From Polyangium sp. 15x6 (GTDB lineage Bacteria; Myxococcota_A; Polyangia; Polyangiales; Polyangiaceae): a stretch of 64,000 nt of DNA. Position numbers and translations under genes: made by a program. This document shows positions 18,128-27,900 of this stretch, in pieces. The stretch covers positions 1 to 64,000 of the forward strand of contig NZ_JASBQE010000035.1 in NCBI RefSeq assembly GCF_029960785.1, in the 5' to 3' direction. Numbering within the stretch: position 1 is the first letter of the stretch; the number at the start of each line of letters is the position of its first letter. The notes beneath the pieces are model-generated. The model did not search any database. It was not told the DNA's origin and saw nothing but the letters and a program-made list of their open reading frames with translations.

Positions 18128-18640
18128 ATGTCCACCCTGAAGAGCTTTCTTTCACGCTTGCTCCGAGACGAGAAGCTTCAGCGCGCCTTCACCCAGGATC
18201 CGGAGTCCACGATGAAGAACGCCGGCCTCGGCGAGGAGGACCGCGCGCGCCTCCGCTCGCCCGACCGACGTCAATTCATGGGTCAGCTCACGCTCGGCAC
18301 GGCCGTGTTCATGACGCCTCCGATTGGGACGTGGTTCACGCCGATCGTGGAGATCACCGGCCCGGTGCAGCCCGACGCGGCCCGCCCCGGCGCGGTGATC
18401 GAGAGCTTCACGGTCAAAGGGCGTTACTTCTCGGCGGGAATGAAGGCGACCCTCGAAGGGAAGGATCGCTCGGTCCCGGTGGAGGTGAACCGCGTGGAGG
18501 GCGCCGGGCTGGAGGAGAGCAAGCTCCTCGGGACGCTGCGCCTGCCGGACGATCTGCCGCCCGGCGCATACACCCTCCGCGTCACGCGCAGCGTCGACGA
18601 GCAGAGCGCGACCCTGCCCCAAGGCTTCCGCGTCCAGTAA
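18128..18640 (+). CDS. Leader-like head, internal Tat-like signal and Ig-like domain protein
   Basis: This 170-residue protein has three parts. Residues 1-45 form a charged helical head with LQRAFTQDPESTMKNAGL, reminiscent of LigA-like or NHLP-like small domains that serve as precursor leaders. Residues 47-70 carry DRRQFMGQ followed by a hydrophobic stretch, a good twin-arginine (Tat) export motif placed unusually far from the N-terminus. Residues 75-170 look like an all-beta IPT/TIG or other Ig-like domain (VKGRYFSAGMKATLEG, PPGAYTLRVTR). The start has AAAGGAACCAAGG upstream. The head resemblance is by eye. The unknown cytoplasmic protein encoded just before could act on the head before export. 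Confidence 0.7.
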   Translation: MSTLKSFLSRLLRDEKLQRAFTQDPESTMKNAGLGEEDRARLRSPDRRQFMGQLTLGTAVFMTPPIGTWFTPIVEITGPVQPDAARPGAVIESFTVKGRYFSAGMKATLEGKDRSVPVEVNRVEGAGLEESKLLGTLRLPDDLPPGAYTLRVTRSVDEQSATLPQGFRVQ

Positions 18641-18659
18641 TCCTGCCCCGAGCCGCCCC

Positions 18660-20111
18660 CTATCCCCGCGGGTCCGCGATGGCGTCCGCGAGATCCTCGA
18701 GCAGCATGTCGATCCTGTCCGCGTGGGTGCGAAAGCAGAGCACGCACACGCGGATGACGAAGACCTCCTCCCCGCGCGCCGGATCACGCAATGTCGTACC
18801 CGTCAACATCAGGCGCTTTCGCTGATTGACGCGGGCGAGCACGCGCCGATTGAATGCGTCGAGCTCCGTGGCTCTCATGCCCGGCGGCTCGACCCGGAAC
18901 GCGAACAAGGACAGCTCGGGCTCGGCCACGATACACACGCCGGGGAGGGCCCGCACCCGCGTTGCCGCGCGTCGGGCGAGATCGAGCTTCTCGTCGAGCG
19001 CCTCGCGAAATGCCGACGCGCCGTGCAACCAGAGCGGGAGCCAGATACGCAGACCGCGGGCCGGACGGCTCAATTCGGGGCCGAGATCGGCGAAATCCCA
19101 GTGTTCCTGGTCCTCCTGCGAAGGCGGCAGATACGCGGCCGCCTCGGAAAAAGCAGCACGCAAGGTCGCGAGCTCCTTCACGAGCAGGCAGCCGGTTCCA
19201 TAAGGTAAAAACAGCCCCTTGTGCGGGTCGAGTGCTATCGAGTCCGCCCGCTCGATCCCTGCGAGCGCGGCCCGCCCGCGCTCGGTGAGCAGGAAAAACC
19301 CGCCGTACGCCGCGTCCACGTGGAGCCATAACCCCTCGTCGGCGCAAACGTCGGCCAATGCGGCGAGCTCGTCCACCGCCCCGACCGGCGTGGAGCCGGC
19401 CTGCGCGACGACCATGAAGGGCCGCAGCCCCGCGGCCCGGTCCTCTGCGACGGCCCTGGCAAGCTCGTCGCGCCGCAACCGGAACGACGCGTCCACGGGC
19501 ACGACACGCGTGTTACGCCGCGGCAAACCGGCCACGCGTGCTGCCTTGGAGATCGAATGATGCGCTCCTTCCGAGGTATAAAGGACGCCCCCGTCGATAT
19601 CCTCCCCGAGCTTCGCCTCGCGGGCCGCCACGACGGCGGCGAGGTTTGCCATCGACCCACCGGAACAAAGCCAGCCCCCCGAGGAAGGCCCATAACCCGC
19701 GAGCGTGCAGAACCAGCGAATCACGCTGATCTCGAGCTGCACCAGGCCGGGCGCAGGCATCCAGAGGCCCGTGTAGCGATTGGTGATGTCGGCGATGAGA
19801 TCCGCGAGCGCCGTGCTCGGCAGTCCGCCCCCGGGGATGTACCCGAGATAGCCCGGCGAAGCCGCGTTCAAGCTGACCGGAATGGCGCGATCGAAGAGCC
19901 TCGCGAGCACGCGCCGGAAGGGCACACCTCGCTCGGGCATGGGCTCGTCGAAGGCGCGGGCGACCTTGTGGCTCCCGTCGAGCGAATGGGCCGGTTGCTC
20001 GTTCAGCCCATCCAGCCAGGGCGCGAGCCGATCCATGCAGGCAGAAACGAGGTCGCGAAGCTCGGCGCCACCGATCTCGAGCGGAACGGGGTTTCTGAAG
20101 GGGCGAGGCAT
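18660..20111 (-). CDS. PLP-dependent group II amino-acid decarboxylase
   Basis: The 483-residue protein is a full-length aromatic-L-amino-acid/diaminobutyrate-type decarboxylase. The PLP Lys lies in ADSIALDPHKGLFLPYG, the cofactor-stacking region in LWLHVDAAYGGFF, and GGWLCSGGSMANL forms the phosphate site. The length is typical and there is no EF-hand tail, unlike the 11103-13487 product. The substrate cannot be assigned; aromatic amino acids or 2,4-diaminobutyrate are common in the family. It runs opposite to the 17053-18640 pair and ends 20 bases after it, so it is a separate unit. Confidence 0.87.
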   Translation of the reverse strand: MPRPFRNPVPLEIGGAELRDLVSACMDRLAPWLDGLNEQPAHSLDGSHKVARAFDEPMPERGVPFRRVLARLFDRAIPVSLNAASPGYLGYIPGGGLPSTALADLIADITNRYTGLWMPAPGLVQLEISVIRWFCTLAGYGPSSGGWLCSGGSMANLAAVVAAREAKLGEDIDGGVLYTSEGAHHSISKAARVAGLPRRNTRVVPVDASFRLRRDELARAVAEDRAAGLRPFMVVAQAGSTPVGAVDELAALADVCADEGLWLHVDAAYGGFFLLTERGRAALAGIERADSIALDPHKGLFLPYGTGCLLVKELATLRAAFSEAAAYLPPSQEDQEHWDFADLGPELSRPARGLRIWLPLWLHGASAFREALDEKLDLARRAATRVRALPGVCIVAEPELSLFAFRVEPPGMRATELDAFNRRVLARVNQRKRLMLTGTTLRDPARGEEVFVIRVCVLCFRTHADRIDMLLEDLADAIADPRG

Positions 20112-20250
20112 GGGCCTTTTTCAACGCATGAAGGGTGTGAGCATGCGGAGCATCGTATCACTCCGTCCTCCCGAAAGGAACGCCATCGGGGACGGACCTC
20201 CTCGCCCGCGAGCTACGCCCCGTTACCATCCTCGAGACCCGCGCAAGGGC

Positions 20251-20387
20251 TCACGCCGGGCGAATGCCCGGCTCCTCCGGACGGATGGTCGTCTCCTCGG
20301 CCGTCCGCTCCTGCACCTCGAACACGACCTTCGGCCGCAAGCGGCAAGGGAGGCGAGCAGGAGAGAGACGGCGAGGCGGAAAAGCAT
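20251..20387 (-). pseudogene. Frameshifted small lipoprotein remnant
   Basis: From ATG 20387 the minus strand encodes MLFRLAVSLLLASLAACGR, a clean lipoprotein signal with lipobox LAAC. Straight on, the frame turns Arg/Ser/Cys-rich. One base off, it reads KVVFEVQERTAEETTIRPEE and stops at 20251-20253, which looks far more like protein. A single-base change near 20334 would explain this. The rest of the 349-base gap (20112-20460) shows a GC hairpin at 20255-20272 (GCCGGGC/GCCCGGC, loop GAAT) and nothing else I can support. Confidence 0.35.
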
Positions 20388-20460
20388 GGGTCGAGGGCGC
20401 GCGAGACTTATCTGTGCCTGCCTACGGAAGCGGAGAGGTCCCCCGCGACGTTGGAGCGTC

Positions 20461-22179
20461 ATGAAGGCTCGCATTCCGGCGCTGGTTGCCATTCTGTGCT
20501 TCACCTCCTGCGGGCGAGAACCGGCGCCCCATGGCAGTTCGGGTCCGACGAACCCGCCCTCCACCCCATCGGCTCCGGCGCCCCGGCCGGAGGGCGACGA
20601 GGCCGACGAGGCATCCTCGGCGGCGCGCGAGGCGCTACGAATACTCGAGCTGGCCACACCCTCGCGCGAGGCCTTCGCGGACTTCTACGATACCCTCCGG
20701 AAGTGCCCTCGCTCGGCCACGCGGACCCGCATCCTCGTGGACGCCGGGCGTATCCTCGCCTCGTGGCCCGACGCGATGCGCTTTCGGGTTGCAGACAAAA
20801 ACCTCGAGCCACCGGAGGACCTCGAGCTCTGGGGCCTCGTCCGGCACCTCGAGCTGCATTTGTTTTTTCGCAAGGGCGACTCCACCCCGGACTTCGACAA
20901 ACCGCACCTTACCCAGCTCACCGGCCTGCAGCTGAGCGCCTTTCGCCTGGATGACGGCGGGACCGGGCCCGTCATCGCGTCGCTCGCGGCCGCCCCGTCG
21001 CTCGCGGGTCTCCGCGAGCTGCGGATCGAGACGAGCGAGATCGGCGACGACGGGGCGCGGGCAATCGCGGCCTCGACGACCCTCCGAAAGCTCAGGGTGC
21101 TCGAGATCGTGCACGACGAAATCACGAGCGCCGGCGCGCGTGCCCTCTTCACCTCGGACAATCTCCGGAACGTCGAGACGCTGAGCTTGCACGATAACCG
21201 GATCGGGGTCGACGGGGCGGAGGCACTCGCAAGCTCGACCACGCTGGCGCACCTTCAATCCCTGGACCTATCGAACAACCACATCCATGCCGAGGGCGCT
21301 GCCGCGATCGCCGCGTCGACCTCGCTCCGGCGGCTCGAATCCCTCGACCTCGGGTTCAACTTCATCGGGCCGGAGGGCGCCTTGGCGATCGCCGCGTCCA
21401 CGAACCTGCCCAGGCTACGGGTCCTCGTTTTATCGTTCAATCACGCCGGGGATGACGGCGCGATTTCGATCGCGACGCGCAAGGAGCCGTGGCCACTCAC
21501 CTCCCTCGAACTGGCCTACAACGGCATCACCGATCGCGGCGCGATCGCCCTCGCCCATTCGAATGCGCTGCCGAAGGCGCTCGCTCTCGGGCTCCTCTAC
21601 AACCCGACAGGGGATACCGGCGAGCAGGCCCTCGGGAAGGCGAGGCCGACGGCGATCCTCGGGCGCGACCCGACAGCGGACGGATCCTACACGGGGGAAT
21701 ACTCCTTTCTTCCGCCGCGCGGCGCCCCTCGGCTGCGCCTGCCCCACGTTCCCGCGCGCGGCCTCCCACGCACGGTCGAATTCCGCCGCGACCTCAATGT
21801 CCGATTCGCGTTCGGCGTCGACCATCCCACCTTCATGCTCCCCGAGTCACGGCCAGCGAATGGTGACGGCCGCCGCTTCCGGTGGGAGGACCGCGCGACG
21901 CTCACCGCGGCGGGCGGTCACTTGCTCGACACGTTCGACGAGCAGCTTGCGAGGGATTCTCTCGCAGATGAGGGCGCGACGGTCCTCGTGAAGCAAAAAT
22001 CGAAAGACATGCACCTCCTCGAGCTATCCACCCCGCGCCGCGTGACGCACAGAAGAAGCGAATTACGCGACGGACGCATCGTCACGGTGGACTTCGCGTA
22101 CGACCGCTCGCTCGATGCATACTTTCGCCCCATCGCCGCCCGCATCATGAGCTCGATCCGCGTCCTCCCATATCCGTGA
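20461..22179 (+). CDS. Leucine-rich-repeat lipoprotein
   Basis: The 572-residue protein has a signal peptide ending in a lipobox (CFTSC, Cys near 18) and a Pro/Ser/Gly-rich linker. About eight ribonuclease-inhibitor-type leucine-rich repeats of 25-27 residues lie at about 160-390 (LQSLDLSNNHIHAEGAAAIA, LESLDLGFNFIGPEGALAIA). The C-terminal about 180 residues are a different, probably beta-rich domain. LRRs usually bind proteins, so a surface recognition or scaffold role is likely, but no partner is indicated. ATG 20461 is chosen for the signal peptide and GGAGCGTC upstream; an open frame extends further upstream but lacks coding character. Confidence 0.8.
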   Translation: MKARIPALVAILCFTSCGREPAPHGSSGPTNPPSTPSAPAPRPEGDEADEASSAAREALRILELATPSREAFADFYDTLRKCPRSATRTRILVDAGRILASWPDAMRFRVADKNLEPPEDLELWGLVRHLELHLFFRKGDSTPDFDKPHLTQLTGLQLSAFRLDDGGTGPVIASLAAAPSLAGLRELRIETSEIGDDGARAIAASTTLRKLRVLEIVHDEITSAGARALFTSDNLRNVETLSLHDNRIGVDGAEALASSTTLAHLQSLDLSNNHIHAEGAAAIAASTSLRRLESLDLGFNFIGPEGALAIAASTNLPRLRVLVLSFNHAGDDGAISIATRKEPWPLTSLELAYNGITDRGAIALAHSNALPKALALGLLYNPTGDTGEQALGKARPTAILGRDPTADGSYTGEYSFLPPRGAPRLRLPHVPARGLPRTVEFRRDLNVRFAFGVDHPTFMLPESRPANGDGRRFRWEDRATLTAAGGHLLDTFDEQLARDSLADEGATVLVKQKSKDMHLLELSTPRRVTHRRSELRDGRIVTVDFAYDRSLDAYFRPIAARIMSSIRVLPYP

Positions 22180-22320
22180 GAGCACGGCACATCGAGGCGC
22201 GCGTGGCTCCATCGCGCGGGACAGCGCGAACGGGACAGGCGAGGCGCCGCACTCCGTGAGCATCGTTTGCCTCCCAACGGTTTTACGATCGAACGAGTTT
22301 ATTCCCAGCAAAAAGATACC

Positions 22321-22348
22321 TTGACGCTGATTGAATCGGCACTACATC
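22321..22348 (+). promoter_or_regulatory. Candidate promoter of the metal-efflux operon
   Basis: TTGACG at 22321-22326 and TACATC at 22343-22348 are separated by 16 bases and lie 45 bases before the ATG at 22394. The surrounding 100 bases are noticeably less GC-rich than the genes. The -10 match is weak. No clear MerR-type dyad was found. Confidence 0.35.
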
Positions 22349-22393
22349 ACTGCGGCGAACTCGTTTGTGCTCAAACATGGCTGGAGCACCACG

Positions 22394-23695
22394 ATGCCTA
22401 TGTTTCACGCGTATCGTCGCCGTATACCCATCCATCTCGTGGCGCTTTTGGTGATGCTCGTCGCCAACGCCGCAATCGCCGAAGAGCGCCCGGTCGAGGC
22501 TCCGTCCGAAGCGGAGGCCAATCTCCCCGCAGCCGAGCCATTCCCTTCGCTCGAACGCGCCATGGAGCTCGCGCGCGAGCGCGCCCCGGGCGTGGTGAGC
22601 GCGCGGGGCGCCGTGGGCGTCGCGAAGTCCTCGTACGCAGGCGCGCGGCTCGCTCCGCTCGACAACCCCTATCTGGAGGTCTTCGTCGACCGTGGCCTCC
22701 AGGGCGTGACGAAGGACGCGTCGGTCCAGGCGAATTTGTGGCTTCCCCTCGAGGTGTCCGGGCAGCGGGCCCGCAGGCTCGACGAGGCCGACGCGCTCGT
22801 CGCCTGGCAAAAGACGCTGTTCGAAGCGACGCAGCTCTCGGCGGAGGGGGAGGCCGTGCGCGCCTACGGGGCCGCGCTCGTCGCGGCCGCGCGGGTGCGC
22901 ACGCTCGAAGGGCTCGTGAGTGACGCGGGCGCGGAGGCGGAGGTGTACAGGCAGCGGCTCGCCGCCGGCGACGCGACGCTGCAAGAGGAAAAACTCGCGA
23001 GCATGGAGCACGCGCGTTACGCGGTGATGCTCGAAGAGAGCCGCGCCGATCTCACGCGCGCGCTCGTCGAGCTCGCGCGCGCGACGGGCCGCATGTTCTC
23101 GCCGCCCGACGGCACGTCCGCCTTGCCCCCCATGCTCGACGAGACGCCCGGCGAAGCCAGCGCCGCGCGGGTCGCGGACGCGTCCCCCCACGTGTCCGCC
23201 TCGACGCGCGAGGCGAACTTTTACGCGCGGGCTCGTGATCGCGCGGCGATCGAGGCCCATCCGCCGGTGAACCTGATCGTCACCGCGGGCCGCGGCGATC
23301 TGGGCGAGCCGCGCTTCGGCGGTGGCCTCTCGTGGACCTTCCCGGTCGCAAGGCGCAAGCAAGCCGAGGTGGCCCGCGCCGACGCCGAGCGAACGCGCGC
23401 GCTGGCCGAGGCCGAGGTGAAGCGACGCCTCGTCGCGCAGGGGCTCTCGGGCCTCGAGCTCGAGCGCGACAAGGTGCGTCGCGCCCGCGAGATCATCGAC
23501 GCGACGGCCTTGCCCGCGGCGCAAGCGGCGGCCGACGCGGCGGTCGCCATGAAGACCGCCGGAAAGGGAGAGATGCTCCTCGTGCTCACCGCGCGCCGAG
23601 ATCTCGCGCTCCTGCGCTTGCGTCGCCTCGAGCTCTTCGCGCGCGAGTGGTCCATCGTCGGCGACATCGTTGCATTGACCGGAGATCTACCGTGA
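22394..23695 (+). CDS. TolC/CusC-type outer-membrane efflux protein
   Basis: The 433-residue protein has a signal peptide (LVALLVMLVANAAIA-E) and two TolC-family repeats rich in Ala, Glu and Arg. These form the long coiled helices of the periplasmic tunnel, with short beta stretches between (NPYLEVFVDRGLQG, GGGLSWTFPVARRK). It provides the outer-membrane exit of a three-part pump. The start is set by GGAG eight bases before ATG 22394 and by the signal peptide. Its stop overlaps the GTG start of the adaptor gene (GTGA), implying translational coupling. There is no lipobox, unlike many CusC proteins. Confidence 0.88.
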   Translation: MPMFHAYRRRIPIHLVALLVMLVANAAIAEERPVEAPSEAEANLPAAEPFPSLERAMELARERAPGVVSARGAVGVAKSSYAGARLAPLDNPYLEVFVDRGLQGVTKDASVQANLWLPLEVSGQRARRLDEADALVAWQKTLFEATQLSAEGEAVRAYGAALVAAARVRTLEGLVSDAGAEAEVYRQRLAAGDATLQEEKLASMEHARYAVMLEESRADLTRALVELARATGRMFSPPDGTSALPPMLDETPGEASAARVADASPHVSASTREANFYARARDRAAIEAHPPVNLIVTAGRGDLGEPRFGGGLSWTFPVARRKQAEVARADAERTRALAEAEVKRRLVAQGLSGLELERDKVRRAREIIDATALPAAQAAADAAVAMKTAGKGEMLLVLTARRDLALLRLRRLELFAREWSIVGDIVALTGDLP

Positions 23696-24942
23696 AGGAC
23701 GAGACAAACCCGAACGACGAGGGCTCGGAGGCCCCGTTCCCCACGGAAGAGAGCCTCCCCGGAGACGAGGCCGAGCAGCGAGCTCCCACGCAGGAGCGAC
23801 GGCCGCAATGGGCGCGCTGGGGCATCGCCGCGGGCCTGTCTGCGCTCGCCGCCGCGGGCCTGTTCGTCTTCCTACGCGGGGGCGACGCGGAGACGGACGT
23901 GCCCGTGACCAAGGCCGACGTCCCGCACGCCGAGGGCAAAGCCATCGTGTTCTCGAAGGCCTTCCGCGACCGTGCAGGCATCGTGACCGAGCCCGTTCGC
24001 CTCGCGCCGCTCGTGCCGCGCCTCAAGGTCGTCGGCACCGTCGATTTCGACCCGGCGCACGTGGCCGCGGTGGGGACGCGGATCCCCGGGCTCGTGCGCT
24101 CCCTCGCGAAGGTCGAGGGCGACAGCGTGAAGCGAGGCGACCTGCTCGCCGAGATCGAGAGCGCCGAGCTCGGGCAAGCGCAGGCCGGCGTGGCCGTCGC
24201 CGGTGCGCACCGCAAGGCGGCCTCGATCAACGAGAAACGCGAGCGCGAGCTCGCCGAGCGAGGTCTGTCCACGGCGCGCGAGCACGAGGTCGCGACCGCG
24301 ACGCACGAGGAGCAACGCGCGCTCTTCGAAGCCGCGCGGCAACGCGTGGTGGCCATGAGCGGCGCGCCCGGCAGCCCGTTCGGCGTGTACATGCTGCGCG
24401 CGCCGCTCGAAGGGACCGTGGTCGAGCGGCACATCTTCGCGGGCCAGTCCGTCGACGCCCACCTCGTCGCCTTCCGCGTCGCCAACCTCGATCACCTCTG
24501 GGTGGATCTCTCGGTGTTCGAGAGCAACGTCGACGCGATCCACAAGGATGATCCGGTGGAGATCACGCGCGTGGGAGGCGAGCCGATGCCCGGTCGCGTC
24601 GCGCACGTCGGCGAGGTCGTCGATCCCGTGACACGCACGGCCGAGGTGCGGATCGCGGTTTCGAACAAGGAACGCAAGCTCCGGCCGGGGCAATCCGTGA
24701 CCGCGATCATCCAGGCCTCGGGCCCTTCGCGCACCATGCTCACCGTGCCCATGACGGCCGTCACGTACATCGACGGGCGGCCGACGGTGTTCCTCGCCGA
24801 GAGCCCCGATCGTGTCGTGCCCACGACGATCGAGCTCGGCCCGAACGACGGCACGAACCAGGGCGTCTCCTCCGGCCTCTCCGAGGGGCAGCTCGTGGTG
24901 AGCCGCGGCGTGTTTGCCCTGAAGAGCGAGCTTTACCGGTAA
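23692..24942 (+). CDS. RND efflux periplasmic adaptor (CusB/CzcB type)
   Basis: The 416-residue protein begins with an acidic cytoplasmic stretch, then one membrane anchor (WGIAAGLSALAAAGLFVFL). A biotinyl-lipoyl-like half (VGTRIPGLVRSLAKVEGDSV), an alpha hairpin, the second lipoyl half (APLEGTVVERHIFAGQSVD), and beta-barrel and membrane-proximal domains follow. It links the RND pump at 24946 to the TolC protein encoded before it. GTG 23692 overlaps the preceding stop, and GGAG lies seven bases upstream. The Met/His-rich metal site seen in the N-terminus of E. coli CusB is absent. Confidence 0.88.
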   Translation: MKDETNPNDEGSEAPFPTEESLPGDEAEQRAPTQERRPQWARWGIAAGLSALAAAGLFVFLRGGDAETDVPVTKADVPHAEGKAIVFSKAFRDRAGIVTEPVRLAPLVPRLKVVGTVDFDPAHVAAVGTRIPGLVRSLAKVEGDSVKRGDLLAEIESAELGQAQAGVAVAGAHRKAASINEKRERELAERGLSTAREHEVATATHEEQRALFEAARQRVVAMSGAPGSPFGVYMLRAPLEGTVVERHIFAGQSVDAHLVAFRVANLDHLWVDLSVFESNVDAIHKDDPVEITRVGGEPMPGRVAHVGEVVDPVTRTAEVRIAVSNKERKLRPGQSVTAIIQASGPSRTMLTVPMTAVTYIDGRPTVFLAESPDRVVPTTIELGPNDGTNQGVSSGLSEGQLVVSRGVFALKSELYR

Positions 24943-24945
24943 ACC

Positions 24946-27900
24946 ATGCTGTCACGTATCGTCCTTGCCTCGATTCGCCTTCGGGCGTTGATGCTCGTCC
25001 TCTTCGCGCTCCTCCTCGGCGCGGGGGCCGTGGCCGTGCGCGCGCTCCCCATCGACGCGATGCCGGACGTCTCGACGATCCAGGTCTCCGTGCTCACGAG
25101 CGCCTCGGGCCTCTCCGCCGTCGAGGTGGAGCGGACCGTGACCGTTCCGATCGAGAACGCGCTCAACGGCGTCCCGGGCGGCGCCGAGCTGCGCAGCGTC
25201 TCGCGCGGCGGTTTGTCGGCCGTGACGGTGGTCTTCGCCGACGGCACGGACGTGTGGTTCGCGCGCCAGCTCGTGCTGGAGCGCCTGCGCGCCGTGGAGC
25301 GCGAGCTGCCGGCCTCGGCGGGCACGCCCGAGCTCGCCCCGGTCTCCTCGGGGCTCGGCGAGATCTTTCAATTCGTGGTCCGGAGCTCGCAGCACTCGCC
25401 GATGCAGCTTCGGACGCTGCTCGACTGGGAGATCGTGCCGAAGCTCCGCAGCGTGCCCGGCGTGATCGAGGTCAACACGATGGGCGGGGAGCTCAAGCAG
25501 TTCCAGGTCGTCGTGGATCGCGCGCGCCTGCAGGCCCAGCACATGACGGTGGAGGACGTGATCGGGGCGCTCCGCGGGGCCAACGTCAACGTGGGCGGCG
25601 GCTACGTCGAGCGGCGCGAGGAGTCGTTCACCGTGCGCGGGCAGGGCATGCTGCGCGACGAGCAGGACATCGCCAACGTGGTTCTGCGGGCGGGCGCGGA
25701 CGGCGCGCCCGTGCTCGTCAAACACGTGGCCGACGTGCAGATCGGCGCGGCGCTGCGGTACGGCGTGATCACGCACGGCGGCGAGCGCGAGGCGGTCACC
25801 GGCATCGTGATGATGCTCCTCGGCGGCAACAGCCGCGAGGTCGTGGCCGCCGTCGGCGAGCGGGTGAAGGAGATCGAGGCGGAGCTGCCGCCGGGCGCGA
25901 CCATCGAGGTGGTCTACGATCGCGCCGATTTCGTGGGTCGCACCATCGGCACCGTGCTGAAGAACCTGGCCGAGGGCGTGCTCGTCGTGACGATCGTCCT
26001 CGCGCTCTTCCTCGGCACGCTGCGCGGCGCGCTGGTGGTCGTCCTCGGGATCCCCGCGTCCATGACGGTGGCCTTGTTCGGGATGCACCTCTTCGGCGTG
26101 ACGGGTGATCTCATGTCGCTCGGCGCCATCGATTTCGGGTTTCTGGTGGACGGGCCGATCGTGATGCTCGAAGCGGTCATCGCGGCGGTGGCGGGCCAAA
26201 AGCTCGCGGGAAACGCGAAGGCGCGGGCATATGCGGAAACCGCGCAGGGCGTGGCGCGCCCGGTCGCCTTCGCGGTAGCGATCATCATGCTCGTCTACGT
26301 CCCGCTGCTTTTCCTCGAGGGCATCGAGGGCAAGATGTTCCGGCCGATGGCGCTCACCATGGCCTGCGCTCTCTTCGGCGCGTTGATCTATTCGGTCGTG
26401 TTTTTCCCGGCGCTGCTCGTCACGCTCGTGCCGCCCGCGGCGGGCCACGGTCCGCGCTGGATGGAGTGGATCACCGAGCGGTACGAGCGGCTCGTCGGCC
26501 GGGCCGTCGCGCTCCGGTGGCCGCTCCTCGGCGCCTCGGCGGCGGCGTTCGTCTTGACAACCTTCTTCTTCTCCCGCGCCGGCGCGGAGTTCGTTCCTCG
26601 CATCTTCGAGGGTGACGCGGTCGTGACCATCCGCCGCGCGCCGAGCATCTCCCTCGAAGAGGCGCGACGGCTCGATTTCGAGACCGAGAAGGTGCTGCAC
26701 GGCTTCCCCGAGGTGGTGAGCACGCTCGGGATGACCGGGCGCGCCGAGGTCGCCATCGATCCGGTCGGCAACGACAACACCGACATCTTCCTGCGGCTGC
26801 GCCCGCCCGCGGAATGGAAGACGGCGCGTGATTTCGACGAACTCTCCGAGGCGTTCAAGAATACGATCGAGGCCCGCGTGCCAGGGACGTTCGTCTCCGT
26901 GTCGCAGCCGATCGAGGACAAGACGAACGAGCTCATCAGCGGATCACGCGCCGACGTCTCGATCAAGGTCGTCGGGACCGACATCAACGAGCTCGCCACG
27001 CTCGCCGACCGGATCGGCGAGCGCGTGAAGGCGATCCGGGGCGCCGGCGACGTGCGTGTCGAGCGGCTCCTCGGCCAGCCCGTGATCAGCGCCGTCGCGG
27101 ATCGAGCGAAGATGGCGCGTCACGGGGTGAGGGTCGAGGACGCCTTCACCGTGATCGCCGCGGCGCGCGAGGGCGTACACGTGGGCGACATCTACGAGGA
27201 TCAACGCAAGTTCGACCTGCGCGTGCTGGGCCCCCCGGCCGAGCCCTCGGCAGCAGCGCTCGGCGAGCTCTTCGTGGAGACGTCGAGCGGGCGCAGCGTC
27301 CCGCTTCGCGAGGTGGTCACGCTCGCCGAAGGAGATGGTCCAACCTCGATCCGGAGGCAGGATCGCGAACGCACGGTGCGCGTCGACGTGAACCTGCGTG
27401 GTCGCGATCTGGTCTCCTGGGTCGCGGAAGCGAAGACCGTCGTCGAGCGCGACGTGCCGCTCCCGAGCGGTTACGAGATCGCGTGGGGCGGTCAATTCGA
27501 GAACTTCGAGCGGGCGCAGAAGCGGCTCGCGCTGCTGGTGCCGGCCGTCGTGGTGATCATCTTCGGCATGCTGCTCTGGATGTTCCAGAACGTGCGGCTG
27601 GCCTTGGCGGTCTTCATGATGGTGCCCCTCTCGCTCGTGGGCGGCATGCTGGGCCTGCTCGCGCGCGGCTTGCCCTTCAGCCTGTCGGCGGCGGTCGGGT
27701 TCATCGCGCTGGGCGGCGTGGCGGTGCTGAACGGAGTGGTGATCGCCAGCGAGGTGCGGAGGCGCCTCGACGCGCGAGAGCCGCTCGACGAGGCGATCAC
27801 GCGTGGAGCGGCGGCCGTCGTGCGCGCGGTGCTCACGACAGCGGCCGTCGCGGCGCTCGGTTTCCTGCCGATGGCGCTCGCGCAGAGCGCCGGCGCGGAG

